A DNA stretch of 64,000 nt from an uncultured Phycisphaerae bacterium (GCA_937928595.1 CALGJV010000040.1:1-64000), one strand, 5' to 3'. Numbered from the stretch's first letter, positions 54,888 through 62,796 are shown. Notes: generated from the letters alone by a model not told the origin. A program made the numbers and translations.

Positions 54888-55526
54888 TCAGCGCTTGTTG
54901 ATCACGAGGGACTTCGCCAACTCCGCCCCGGTCGCGGCGTCGCGGCCGTAGCCGTTGGCGCCGATCTTGTCCGCATATTCCTGCGTAACCGGGGCGCCGC
55001 CGACGATGATGGTCGGCGTGGGCTGAACCTCGGCCTTGAGCTTCTTGACGGACTGCTCCATCATCGGCATGGTCGTCGTCAGCAACGCGCTCATCGCGAC
55101 GACGTCCACCTTCCGGCTCAGACAGACCTCGACGAACTTTTCCGGCGGCACGTCCACCCCCAGGTCGATCACCTCGAACCCCGCCCCCTCCAGCATCGTC
55201 GCGACCAGGTTCTTCCCGATGTCGTGCAGGTCGCCGCGCACGGTGCCGATAATCGCCGTGGCCTCCGGCTTCACCCCGGCCTTCGCCAGGTGCGGCTTCA
55301 GCAGATTGGTCCCCGCCTTCATCGCCTCCGCCGCGATCAGCACCTCCGGCACAAAGTACTCGCCTTCCCGAAACCGGCGCCCCACCTCGGTCATCCCCTT
55401 CAGGAGTCCGTCCTGAAGCACGGCCTTCGCGGATGTGCCCGCGACCAGTGCCTGTTCCACCAGCTTGGGAGTGCTTACTTCGTCGCCGTCGATCACCGCC
55501 TGCGCGATCTGCTCTAGCACCGACAT
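54888..55526 (-). CDS. Corrinoid (B12-binding) methyl-carrier protein, MtaC/MtbC-like
   Basis: This protein carries a cobalamin that cycles between the Co(I) and methyl-Co(III) states. It has 212 residues, the normal size. An N-terminal helical cap domain (about 1-85) is followed by the Rossmann-type B12 domain with the base-off motif Asp99-x-His101-x-x-Gly104 in GDLHDIGKN, then SALLTTTMP and VGGAPVTQEYADKIGA. The histidine would coordinate cobalt. It sits between the UroD-like gene downstream and an MtaA-like gene upstream, close to an MtaB homologue. The gene name mtaC is plausible but the methyl donor is not proven. Confidence 0.9.
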   Translation of the reverse strand: MSVLEQIAQAVIDGDEVSTPKLVEQALVAGTSAKAVLQDGLLKGMTEVGRRFREGEYFVPEVLIAAEAMKAGTNLLKPHLAKAGVKPEATAIIGTVRGDLHDIGKNLVATMLEGAGFEVIDLGVDVPPEKFVEVCLSRKVDVVAMSALLTTTMPMMEQSVKKLKAEVQPTPTIIVGGAPVTQEYADKIGANGYGRDAATGAELAKSLVINKR

Positions 55527-55583
55527 GTCCTGCTCCGCTGAACGGCCACGGGGCTATCCGGCCGCGGCCTGACTATTCCGAGC

Positions 55584-55589
55584 ACTATA
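55584..55589 (-). promoter_or_regulatory. Possible -10 element (TATAGT) for the corrinoid protein gene
   Basis: On the leftward strand TATAGT lies 57 bases before the ATG at 55526. No cobalamin-riboswitch box was seen in the 142-bp gap. A CTTTG/CAAAG inverted repeat (55591-55606) flanks it. Confidence 0.35.
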
Positions 55590-55668
55590 CCTTTGGGCTG
55601 ACAAAGCTGCTAGACTCATTGGGATGGAATGTTTCAGCCCGGCCTCCGCCACGAGGGGCCGGTGTGCC

Positions 55669-56730
55669 TCACGGCACCCGCACGTTCATGAACGCCTCGA
55701 CCTTCCGGCGGATGATCTCGTGCGACCCGGATACGCTGAGGACGTCGCACTCGGACCCCAGGATGAACGGGTGCCCGGTCGCCCGCATGCGGGTGATCAG
55801 TTCGCGCGTCTGCGCCTCGACGACCGCGAGGGGACACACTTCGTCCGAGTAGAAGTTCTTGGTCGGCAGGTTGCCGTACAGCACGACGTCGCGCGGGACC
55901 AGCGCCGCGTCTTCCCACAGCTTGCGCGAGCTGCCGAGACTGAGGATCACCGGCTCGAGCGTGGCGAAGGCCCGTACGAACTCGGGCGTCAGCTCGCCGC
56001 AGCAGTGGAAAACCAGCTCGACGTGCGCGTCGCGCAGTCGGGCCCGCAGCCGCCGGTGGTATGCGAGCACGAGGCGCTCCAGCAGATCGGCACCGCCGGC
56101 AATCTGTCGCGGCGAGAGGTACGCCGTGCTCGCCGCCGGTTCGCACACGAAGATGGCACGGGCCCCGGCCGCGATCTGCTTTTCGACCGACCACAGGATC
56201 ACACGCGTCGCCAGTTCCAGCATCCCTTCCACGAGCCGGACCGGCGGGCTTTCCGCCGCGCTCCGGCCGCGGCCGACCATGAAGAGCGCCGTAATCGGGT
56301 CGGCGATGAGCTTCACCAGAAGCGACAGCGGCCCGATGACCATGCCGATCGGCTCGAGTGCCGTGTGGCCCGCGACGTACCGGATCGCCTCGCAGGTGGC
56401 CTCAAGTCGTACGTTGCGGTGCGTCGGCATGCGCGCCGCGACGCGCTCGAAAATGTCGTCGCCCGGCCAGGTCGCGAAATGGTGTGTGGCGACCGCGTCG
56501 TCCGGCACGTCCAGCATTTCCAGCAACGCGGCCTTCTCGATCGTCAGGTCCATGAGCGGCACGGCCAGCGGCGTGCGGTAGCGCTCCGCCGCGGCGGCCA
56601 CCACCTCGCCCAGGCGGCGGCCGTCCCGCTCGATGGCCTCCGGATCGGGTTGCTCATGAAGAACGAGATGCGCGCCGACCGGCATGCGCAGTCCGCGGGC
56701 GGCGAGTTCGAGGTAATCGCTCCGGTTCAC
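55669..56730 (-). CDS. MtaA-like methylcobamide methyltransferase (UroD family)
   Basis: The protein has 353 residues and a UroD/MtaA TIM barrel. The zinc site expected for MtaA-type enzymes is present: His242-x-Cys244 in FHCCGELTP and Cys328 in GSECDVLS. In methanogens MtaA passes the methyl group from the corrinoid protein to coenzyme M; in acetogens the related enzyme serves tetrahydrofolate. The acceptor here is unknown. The start is uncertain: GTG at 56730 opens the family-like sequence NRSDYLELA, while the frame runs 38 codons further upstream into the divergent promoter region. It lies upstream of the corrinoid gene on the same strand but 142 bases away. Confidence 0.82.
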   Translation of the reverse strand: MNRSDYLELAARGLRMPVGAHLVLHEQPDPEAIERDGRRLGEVVAAAAERYRTPLAVPLMDLTIEKAALLEMLDVPDDAVATHHFATWPGDDIFERVAARMPTHRNVRLEATCEAIRYVAGHTALEPIGMVIGPLSLLVKLIADPITALFMVGRGRSAAESPPVRLVEGMLELATRVILWSVEKQIAAGARAIFVCEPAASTAYLSPRQIAGGADLLERLVLAYHRRLRARLRDAHVELVFHCCGELTPEFVRAFATLEPVILSLGSSRKLWEDAALVPRDVVLYGNLPTKNFYSDEVCPLAVVEAQTRELITRMRATGHPFILGSECDVLSVSGSHEIIRRKVEAFMNVRVP

Positions 56731-56745
56731 GGCCTTCGGGGCTCC

Positions 56746-56751
56746 GTCATA
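56746..56751 (-). promoter_or_regulatory. Possible -10 element (TATGAC) for the MtaA-like gene
   Basis: TATGAC on the leftward strand lies 15 bases before the GTG at 56730, implying a very short leader. Evidence is limited to the hexamer. Confidence 0.25.
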
Positions 56752-56780
56752 CGGGGAAACCACCCGGAGGCCGCCGGCGC

Positions 56781-56786
56781 TACGAT
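56781..56786 (+). promoter_or_regulatory. Possible -10 element (TACGAT) for the mtaB-like gene
   Basis: TACGAT would start transcription near 56793, about 90 bases before the ATG at 56883, placing the palindrome at 56804-56819 just inside the transcript. No clear -35. Confidence 0.3.
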
Positions 56787-56803
56787 ACGGGCGGCACTCC
56801 GCA

Positions 56804-56819
56804 GACCGCCTTGGCGGTC
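56804..56819. promoter_or_regulatory. Palindrome GACCGCC-TT-GGCGGTC between the divergent methyltransferase genes
   Basis: This 7-bp perfect inverted repeat with a two-base centre lies in the 152-bp gap between the MtaA-like and MtaB-like genes. It is a good candidate operator for a dimeric regulator that would control both directions. Confidence 0.45.
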
Positions 56820-56882
56820 CACCCCCGACGCGGCATCGTGGCACGTCGGGGTCTGAATGTCAAGAAAACGACGGGAGTCGTC

Positions 56883-58289
56883 ATGGCGACGGAGCCGATC
56901 TCGAGCACCTTGAAAGCCCGCACGTTCGGGCAGCCGGTCGTCACGGACCCGGCCGCCCTGGTTTTCGGACGGGCGCCGCGGCCCGTGCGCTGCGGGCTGG
57001 GCGGGCTGGTCCTGGGCGGCGGGCAGGTCTATCCCGAGCTCAATTTTACTCTGCCGCCGATGCTCATCGAAGCCTCGACCTGGCCTCGGGTCCGCGACAT
57101 CTACGCCGAAGTCATCGACGGCGCGGTACGGCGGGCCCGGGACCTGGCACTGCCGGGGCTGGTGGTCGAGTTCGAGCAGTTGCCGCCGATGACGGCCGAA
57201 CCGGCCCTGGGGGCCGAACTGACGAAGCTGCTGAAGGAGCGGCTGGCGCAGGCGCACGCGGATTTCGGGCTGAAGGCGGCGCTGCGCGTGACCATCGTCG
57301 ACCTGCGCGAGGAGCTCAAGCCGCCGCCCCGGCGCGGCGGCGCGGCCTGGACCGCGATGCAGCAGTCGCTCGAGCGCAGCGCCGCGGCCGGCGCCGACAT
57401 CCTGTCGATCGAGTCGACCGGCGGCAAGGAAGTGCACGACGCCGCCCTGACGCGCGCGGATCTGCCCGGCATCGTGTTCGCGCTCGGCGTGCTGGCGCCC
57501 CGCGACATGGCCTGGCTCTGGGACCGCTTCGTCGAGGTCGCGACGGCCCACGGCATCATCGCCGGTGGCGACTCGGCCTGCGGTTTCGAGAACACCGCCA
57601 TGCAGCTCGCGGGCCAGAAGATGCTGCCCGACGTGCTGGCCGCGCTGGTCCGCGCGATGTCGAGCGTGCGCAGCCTCGTGGCCTTCGAGCGCGGCGCCGT
57701 CGGCCCTTCCAAGGACTGCGCCTACGAAGGCCCGGTGCTGAAGGCCATTGCCGGCGTGCCGATCGCGATGGAAGGTCGCTCGGCCACCTGCGCCCACCTC
57801 TCGCCGATCGGCAACGTGGCCGCGGCCATGGCCGACCTGTGGAGCAACGAGTCGGTGCCGGATGTGCGGCTGCTCTCCGGGCCGGCGCCGATCGCATCGC
57901 TCGAGTCGCTGGCCTACGACTGCCGCCTGATGAACGCCGCCCTGGCCCGCGGCTCGGAGCGCGAGCTGCGCGATCTGCACGTCGCCGGCGACGTGCCGTA
58001 CAGCGCGCAGGCGGTGCTGCTCTCGCCCGCGGCCACCGTCGCCCTCGCGCGCGCCATCACGGAGGTGTCCGACCCCTACACGCGCACGCTGGCGGCCGGC
58101 CGCAGCGCGATGGCGCTGCTGGAGCAGGCCGAGCGCGACGGTGTCTATGCCGTCCCGGCGCGCGAACGCAAGTGGTTCGACAAGCTGCGAGTGGCGCTGG
58201 ACAACCTGCCGGCCGATGCGGCCGCGCTGCACGCGCAGATTCAGCCGCGGTACGGCGAGCTGTTCAATCCGCGCGAGTATGATCTGTAG
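56883..58289 (+). CDS. mtaB: Methanol:corrinoid methyltransferase (MtaB-like)
   Basis: In the family this zinc enzyme cleaves methanol and methylates the corrinoid protein MtaC. The protein has 468 residues, against about 460 in Methanosarcina barkeri. It aligns by eye along its length with archaeal MtaB, for example ILSIESTGGKEV, AGGDSACGFENTAM, AVGPSKDCAYE and AMEGRSATCAH. The three zinc ligands are kept as Glu177, Cys233 and Cys279, with the 56-residue first spacing of the archaeal enzyme. The ATG was chosen because it has GGGAG upstream and fits the family N-terminus; the frame starts 24 codons earlier. It leads a rightward unit with the activation-domain gene 42 bases downstream. A methylated compound other than methanol is possible. 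Confidence 0.9.
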   Translation: MATEPISSTLKARTFGQPVVTDPAALVFGRAPRPVRCGLGGLVLGGGQVYPELNFTLPPMLIEASTWPRVRDIYAEVIDGAVRRARDLALPGLVVEFEQLPPMTAEPALGAELTKLLKERLAQAHADFGLKAALRVTIVDLREELKPPPRRGGAAWTAMQQSLERSAAAGADILSIESTGGKEVHDAALTRADLPGIVFALGVLAPRDMAWLWDRFVEVATAHGIIAGGDSACGFENTAMQLAGQKMLPDVLAALVRAMSSVRSLVAFERGAVGPSKDCAYEGPVLKAIAGVPIAMEGRSATCAHLSPIGNVAAAMADLWSNESVPDVRLLSGPAPIASLESLAYDCRLMNAALARGSERELRDLHVAGDVPYSAQAVLLSPAATVALARAITEVSDPYTRTLAAGRSAMALLEQAERDGVYAVPARERKWFDKLRVALDNLPADAAALHAQIQPRYGELFNPREYDL

Positions 58290-58331
58290 ACCCCGGCATA
58301 CGCCGGGGACGGTTCGCCGGACGGAGTAGCC

Positions 58332-59111
58332 ATGTCGGTTCGACCGAACGCAGCGCAGCCGCATGCAGAGGTCGCCCCCCTGTTCGGCCCGCGCGTGCTG
58401 CGCCTGCCGCGGGTCGACCCGGACCGCGTCGCGATCTACAAGCTGGTCGGCGTGTCGCCGGAGCGGCCGGCCCACCGCCGCTGGATCGAGCTGGTCGAGA
58501 CGTTGCTGGCGGACCTGCGGCGCATCATGCGTCCGCGGGCGGTGTTTCGGATCGACGGCGTCGTGGCCCTGGAGGCGCGGCGCGTCGTGCTGACGTCCGG
58601 AGCCACGTTTGACGGCGCCATCGGGCAGTTCCTGAAGCACTCGACCATGATGGCGACCTACGTCGCCACCATCGGCTCCGCCGTCGAGCGACTCAGTCGC
58701 GCGTGGCTGAAGGCCGGCAAGGTCATGCAGGGAGCCATCACGGACGCCATCGCGTCGGAGTCAGCCGAGGCCGTCGCCCAGGCCGTGCAGGACGAGGTGC
58801 GAGCCTGGGCCCGCGCGCGCGGCTGCGACATCACGCCGCGCTACAGCCCGGGCTACTGCGGCATGACCGTGCGGCAGCAGGTCCCGCTCTTCGCCACCGT
58901 CGCAGCTGATCGGATCAACGTCCGGATTACACCCAGCTGCCTCATGCTGCCGGTCAAATCGACTTCCGGGCTGATTGGAATCGGACCGGCCGACAAGGTC
59001 GCCCCCGGCGGCTACCCCTGCGAGGCGTGCACCCATCCGAACTGCATGCAGCGGCGGGCGCCCGCGAACCCGGAGTTCGCCCGCTGCGCGTGCGAAGCGC
59101 CGGAGGCGTAG
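58332..59111 (+). CDS. Stand-alone methionine synthase activation-domain-like protein
   Basis: The protein has 259 residues and resembles only the C-terminal SAM-binding activation domain of cobalamin-dependent methionine synthase (MetH). The SAM-site motif RYSPGYCGM is at residues 170-178, followed by ITPSCLMLPVKSTSGLIGIG. The C-terminal cysteine cluster Cys230-x2-Cys233-x4-Cys238, plus CAC near the end, could hold a metal or iron-sulfur centre. It follows mtaB by 42 bases. In MetH this domain reductively remethylates inactive cob(II)alamin with SAM, so here it may rescue the MtaC-like protein in place of the usual RamA/RACo activator. That role is inference. Confidence 0.82.
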   Translation: MSVRPNAAQPHAEVAPLFGPRVLRLPRVDPDRVAIYKLVGVSPERPAHRRWIELVETLLADLRRIMRPRAVFRIDGVVALEARRVVLTSGATFDGAIGQFLKHSTMMATYVATIGSAVERLSRAWLKAGKVMQGAITDAIASESAEAVAQAVQDEVRAWARARGCDITPRYSPGYCGMTVRQQVPLFATVAADRINVRITPSCLMLPVKSTSGLIGIGPADKVAPGGYPCEACTHPNCMQRRAPANPEFARCACEAPEA

Positions 59112-59154
59112 TCGGACCGCTCGCTGCGGGCCGCTCCCCGGGAACTTTCGGCGG

Positions 59155-59184
59155 TTGACACCCGCCCGACCGACCCACTAGACT
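59155..59184 (+). promoter_or_regulatory. Promoter for the tRNA-Gln/glmU/prs cluster
   Basis: A perfect TTGACA (59155-59160), 18 bases, and TAGACT (59179-59184). Transcription would start near 59191, about 174 bases before the tRNA. Confidence 0.62.
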
Positions 59185-59190
59185 CCCGTA

Positions 59191-59364
59191 TTCCGGCTGG
59201 GCCGCAGCCGGTGCCTGTGCCCGTTCGCACGGGGCATGTGGCCAATGGCCACAGTGGGCCGCCTGATACACGGCTGGCGGTTCAGGCCTCCGAACGGGTC
59301 CGCGACCGTGCACGCACAAGACCGTAGCGGCCGTGGGCTTCGGGACCGCTCGCGAGCGCCCCGT
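59191..59364 (+). other. Structured leader upstream of tRNA-Gln
   Basis: This stretch has no convincing gene but contains successive hairpins: GGCTG/CAGCC near its start, CCCGT/ACGGG with loop TCGC, the perfect TGTGGCC-AAT-GGCCACA (59237-59253), and CCGCC/GGCGG. There is no T tract and no T-box core. It may be a processed 5' leader of the tRNA or an independent RNA. Confidence 0.35.
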
Positions 59365-59436
59365 TACCCGGTGGTGTAATTGGCAACACACCAGGTTTTG
59401 GTCCTGGCATTCCTGGTTCGAGTCCAGGCCGGGTAG
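59365..59436 (+). tRNA. tRNA-Gln (anticodon UUG)
   Basis: The cloverleaf is complete in 72 bases. The acceptor stem TACCCGG pairs perfectly with CCGGGTA, with discriminator G. The D arm is GTGT/ACAC with loop AATTGGCA. The anticodon stem CCAGG/CCTGG holds loop TTTTGGT with anticodon TTG. The T arm is CCTGG-TTCGAGT-CCAGG. CCA is not encoded. tRNA-Gln next to prs-rplY-pth is also seen in Proteobacteria, an old arrangement. Confidence 0.93.
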
Positions 59437-59539
59437 TTTCCCGGCCCGGTCGACCGCCCGGTACGCGGGCTGCCGGACGGACCGCCTGGGCCTCTGACGG
59501 GGCCGCCGGCTCTTCGGCGGCCGCAGGACGACAACACGG

Positions 59540-60508
59540 ATGAGCCAGCCGCGTATCGCCGCCGTGATCCTCGCCGCGGGAAAGGGCACACGCCTCAAGA
59601 GCGACCGGCCCAAGGTCCTGCACGAAATCTGCGGCCGGCCCATGCTCGCGTACGTGCTCGATGCCTGCCGGGCCGCGGGAGTCGCGGACGCGATCGTCGT
59701 GGTCGGGCACGGCAAGGACGAGGTCATCGCGGCCTTCGCGGACGACCCGGCCATCACGTGGGTCGAGCAGAACCCGCAGCGCGGCACCGGCCACGCGGTC
59801 ATGGTGTGCCGCGAGCATCTGCCGAAATACGAGCACCTGCTGGTGCTGTGCGGCGACGGGCCGCTCATCCGCGAGGAAACGATCCGCGCGCTGCTCGACC
59901 GGCACATCACCGGCGGCCTGGCCGCGACCTTGGCCACCGCCGTGCTGGATGATCCGACCGGCTACGGTCGCATCTGGCGAGATGCCGACGGGCGACTGCG
60001 GGCTATCGTCGAGCACGCCGACGCGACGCCGGAGCAGCGCCAGATCCGCGAGGTCAACCCGAGCTACTACTGCTTCCGCACGGCGGAGTTCCTGCCGCTG
60101 CTGGACCGGCTGCAGCCGAACAACGCCAAGAACGAGTATTACATCACCGACGCGCTGGCGCTGCTGATCGCCGCCGGTCGCCCGGTGGAGGCGATCACGT
60201 CGGTCCGCCCCGAGGACATCTACAGCATCAACTCGCGCCAGGAGCTGGCGCTGGTCAACCGGGTGATGCGGGATCGTGTGCTCGACCGCCACATGACCGC
60301 GGGCGTGACGATCGTCGATCCGGCGTCCACGTGGATCGATGCGCGGGCCACCATCGGGCGCGACACGATCATTCAGCCCTTCGTCACGATCTCCGGCCCG
60401 GTGCGGATCGGCGAGCACTGCCGGATCGGTCCGTTCGTCCACCTCGCGGGCGGGGCCGTCGTCGCGCACCACGCGACAGTGCCGCCGTTCACCGGAGGCC
60501 GCGTATGA
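59540..60508 (+). CDS. glmU: GlmU-type UDP-GlcNAc pyrophosphorylase, short form
   Basis: This enzyme makes UDP-N-acetylglucosamine from GlcNAc-1-phosphate and UTP for peptidoglycan. It has 322 residues, while bifunctional GlmU has about 450. The nucleotidyltransferase domain is complete: LAAGKGTRLKSDRPKVLHEI, QRGTGHAVM and CGDGPLI. After residue 250 only a few hexapeptide turns (IDARATIGRDTIIQPF) remain, so the C-terminal acetyltransferase domain is missing. Another protein must acetylate glucosamine-1-phosphate, or the substrate is different. Its TGA overlaps the prs start as ATGA. Confidence 0.85.
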   Translation: MSQPRIAAVILAAGKGTRLKSDRPKVLHEICGRPMLAYVLDACRAAGVADAIVVVGHGKDEVIAAFADDPAITWVEQNPQRGTGHAVMVCREHLPKYEHLLVLCGDGPLIREETIRALLDRHITGGLAATLATAVLDDPTGYGRIWRDADGRLRAIVEHADATPEQRQIREVNPSYYCFRTAEFLPLLDRLQPNNAKNEYYITDALALLIAAGRPVEAITSVRPEDIYSINSRQELALVNRVMRDRVLDRHMTAGVTIVDPASTWIDARATIGRDTIIQPFVTISGPVRIGEHCRIGPFVHLAGGAVVAHHATVPPFTGGRV

Positions 60509-61452
60509 CGGATCTCCGCATCTATTCCGGTCGCGGCAACCGGGCGCTTTCCCAGGAAATCGCGGAGTACCTGGGCAACCCGCTCGGGCGCGTGCAGATC
60601 GAGAACTTCCCCGACGGCGAGATCTCGGTGAAGCTGCTGGACGACGTCCGCGGGCGCGACGCGTTCTTCATCCAGCCGACCTGCCCCCCGGGCAACGAGA
60701 ACCTGGTCGAACTGCTGATCTGCATCGACTGCATGCGGCGGGCCTCGGCCAAGCGCATCACTGCGGTGATCCCCTACTTCGGCTACGCCCGGCAGGACCG
60801 CAAGGACGAGGGCCGCGTGCCCATCACCGCCAAGCTCGTCGCGAACCTGCTGACGACCGCCGGCACGAACCGCGTGCTGACGCTCGATCTGCACGCCGCG
60901 CAGATCCAGGGCTTCTTCGACATTCCCGTCGACAACCTGTCCGCCGAGCCGGTGTTCTCGGCCTACATCGCTTCGCTCGACATCGGCCCCGTGACGCTGG
61001 TGAGTCCGGACGTCGGCAACGTCAAACGCGCCCGCGTGTATGCCAACCGCCTCGGCGGCGAACTGGCGATCATCGACAAGCGCCGCGTCAGCGGTTCCGA
61101 GATCAAGACCATGGCCATCATCGGCGACGTGAAGGACAAGACCGTGCTGATGGTGGACGACATGATCGCGACGGGCGGGACCGTCGCGCAGGCGTCCGAG
61201 CTGGTGCGCCGCTACGGCGCGAAACGGGTGATCGTGGCCGCCACGCACGGCGTGCTGTGCGGCCCCGCGGTCGAGCGCCTCGCGGCCGCGCCCATCGATC
61301 ACCTGGCGGTCACCGACACGATCCCCGTCTCGGCCGAAGTCCGCCGCCGGCTGCCGAACCTCACGGTCCTGTCGGTCGGCGAGTTGCTCGGCGAGGCCAT
61401 CCGGCGGATTCACCGGCATGAATCGGTCAGCAGTCTGTTCATGAAGGAGTAG
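60505..61452 (+). CDS. prs: Ribose-phosphate pyrophosphokinase (PRPP synthetase)
   Basis: This enzyme makes PRPP from ribose-5-phosphate and ATP for nucleotide, His and Trp synthesis. It has 315 residues, the standard class I length. The N-terminal NFPDGEISVKL and FGYARQDRKDEGR, the LTLDLHAAQIQGFFDIPVDN loop, the flexible KRRVSGSE motif and the PRPP-binding VLMVDDMIATGGT are intact. The ATG overlaps the stop of the glmU-like gene. Confidence 0.97.
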   Translation: MTDLRIYSGRGNRALSQEIAEYLGNPLGRVQIENFPDGEISVKLLDDVRGRDAFFIQPTCPPGNENLVELLICIDCMRRASAKRITAVIPYFGYARQDRKDEGRVPITAKLVANLLTTAGTNRVLTLDLHAAQIQGFFDIPVDNLSAEPVFSAYIASLDIGPVTLVSPDVGNVKRARVYANRLGGELAIIDKRRVSGSEIKTMAIIGDVKDKTVLMVDDMIATGGTVAQASELVRRYGAKRVIVAATHGVLCGPAVERLAAAPIDHLAVTDTIPVSAEVRRRLPNLTVLSVGELLGEAIRRIHRHESVSSLFMKE

Positions 61453-61510
61453 CGGCCGCCCTCCGCCCCTGGGGCGGGTCGGCAGCGCAGCGGTCTGGGA
61501 GCAAACGCGT

Positions 61511-62164
61511 ATGGAAATCACGAGAATCGAGGGTGAGCAGCGGACGCCGGGCAACCGGCACGCGAACGAGCGCCTGCGCGCGCGGGGCCTGGTGCCCGCC
61601 GTGATCTACGGGCACGGCCAGCCGCCGGAGACCGTGGCGCTGTCCCGGCACGACTTGGAGCTGGCCCTGTCTCATACGGCCCACGTCGTGGCCCTGCGGG
61701 CCGGCGGCCGGGAGACACAGTATCTCGTCAAGGACGTGCAGTACGACCATCTGCACAAGACGCCGATCCACGTCGACCTGATGCGGTTCGATGCGAACGA
61801 GCGCGTTCAGGTCAAGGTGCCCATCGAGCTGCGCGGCACGCCCAAGGGCTCCCAGGAAGGCGGCACCCTGGTGCACATCCTCACGGACCTCGAGGTCGAG
61901 TGCCTCGTCACGCAGATTCCCGAGCGGCTGCGCGTCGCCGTGGACCATCTCGGCATGAACGAGTCCGTCCACGTCCGCGACATCGCCCTGCCGGCCGGCG
62001 TCCAGACCTTGCACCGGGCCGACGACATCGTCGCCATCGTGCATCCGCCGCGCGGCACGACCGCGGAGGAGCTGGCGCCCAGCGAGGCCGCCGAAGGCCC
62101 GGCCGAGCCCGAGGTCATCGCCAAGGGCAAGGAAGAGAAAGAAGGTGAGGAAGGTGGAGAGTAA
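61511..62164 (+). CDS. rplY: 50S ribosomal protein L25/general stress protein Ctc
   Basis: This protein binds 5S rRNA. It has 217 residues of the longer Ctc form: an N-terminal L25 domain (about 1-95, with NERLRARGLVPAVIYGHG) and a C-terminal beta domain (VQVKVPIELRGTPKG). An acidic and lysine-rich tail (KGKEEKEGEEGGE) ends it. It sits between prs and pth, the common order in bacteria. Confidence 0.95.
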   Translation: MEITRIEGEQRTPGNRHANERLRARGLVPAVIYGHGQPPETVALSRHDLELALSHTAHVVALRAGGRETQYLVKDVQYDHLHKTPIHVDLMRFDANERVQVKVPIELRGTPKGSQEGGTLVHILTDLEVECLVTQIPERLRVAVDHLGMNESVHVRDIALPAGVQTLHRADDIVAIVHPPRGTTAEELAPSEAAEGPAEPEVIAKGKEEKEGEEGGE

Positions 62165-62166
62165 TC

Positions 62167-62796
62167 GTGAAGCTGATCGCCGGCCTGGGCAACCCGGGCC
62201 CGCGCTACGCCGACTCGCGCCACAACATCGGCTTCTGGGTCGTGGACGAGCTGGCGCGGCGCTGGCGCGCCGACGTGTCCCGCTACGAGGCCCGGTTCGA
62301 GGGCCTGCTGGGACAGGCGCCGCGGAGCGGCACCACGGTGCTGCTGCTCAAGCCGACCACCTTCATGAACCTCAGCGGCCGCAGCGTCGGCGCGCTGGCG
62401 CGCTTCTACAAGCTCGACCGCGCCGACCTGCTGGTGGTCTACGACGACCTCGACCTGCCGGTCGGCCAGTTGCGGCTGCGGGCGCGCGGGTCCTCCGGCG
62501 GCCACAACGGCATGGAGGACGTGTTGCGGAACCTGGGCGGCGACGACGTGGCCCGCATTCGGATCGGCATCGGCAAGGTCCACCGCGACGCGACCGTCGG
62601 GCACGTCCTCGGCCGTTTCGCGCCGGACGAGCAGCCGCTCATCGACACGGCCGTGACCACCGCGGCCGATGCGGCAGAATGCTGGCTGGCCCGCGGGATC
62701 GCGGCTGCCATGAACGAGTTCAACCGTAAGCAGCGCGCCGGCGGCGGCTCCGGTGACGACCCGGCCCCGCCCGCGAAGGAAGGAGACGCCTCTTGA
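62167..62796 (+). CDS. pth: Peptidyl-tRNA hydrolase
   Basis: This enzyme releases tRNA from peptidyl-tRNA that dropped off ribosomes. It has 209 residues. The catalytic His19 lies in DSRHNIGFWVVDE. The LLLKPTTFMNLSGRSV and YDDLDLPVGQLRLRARGSSGGHNGM motifs are intact. The start is GTG at 62167, two bases after the L25 stop. A C-terminal Gly/Lys/Asp tail extends slightly beyond the fold. Its TGA overlaps the TTG start of rpsF. Confidence 0.96.
   Translation: MKLIAGLGNPGPRYADSRHNIGFWVVDELARRWRADVSRYEARFEGLLGQAPRSGTTVLLLKPTTFMNLSGRSVGALARFYKLDRADLLVVYDDLDLPVGQLRLRARGSSGGHNGMEDVLRNLGGDDVARIRIGIGKVHRDATVGHVLGRFAPDEQPLIDTAVTTAADAAECWLARGIAAAMNEFNRKQRAGGGSGDDPAPPAKEGDAS

Noticed and set aside
55527-55668. 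Cobalamin riboswitch upstream of the corrinoid protein gene
   Set aside because: Expected because the locus uses B12, but no B12-box or matching structure was found in the gap.
59191-59364. T-box leader
   Set aside because: There is no T-box sequence and no terminator with a T tract; the following gene is a tRNA.
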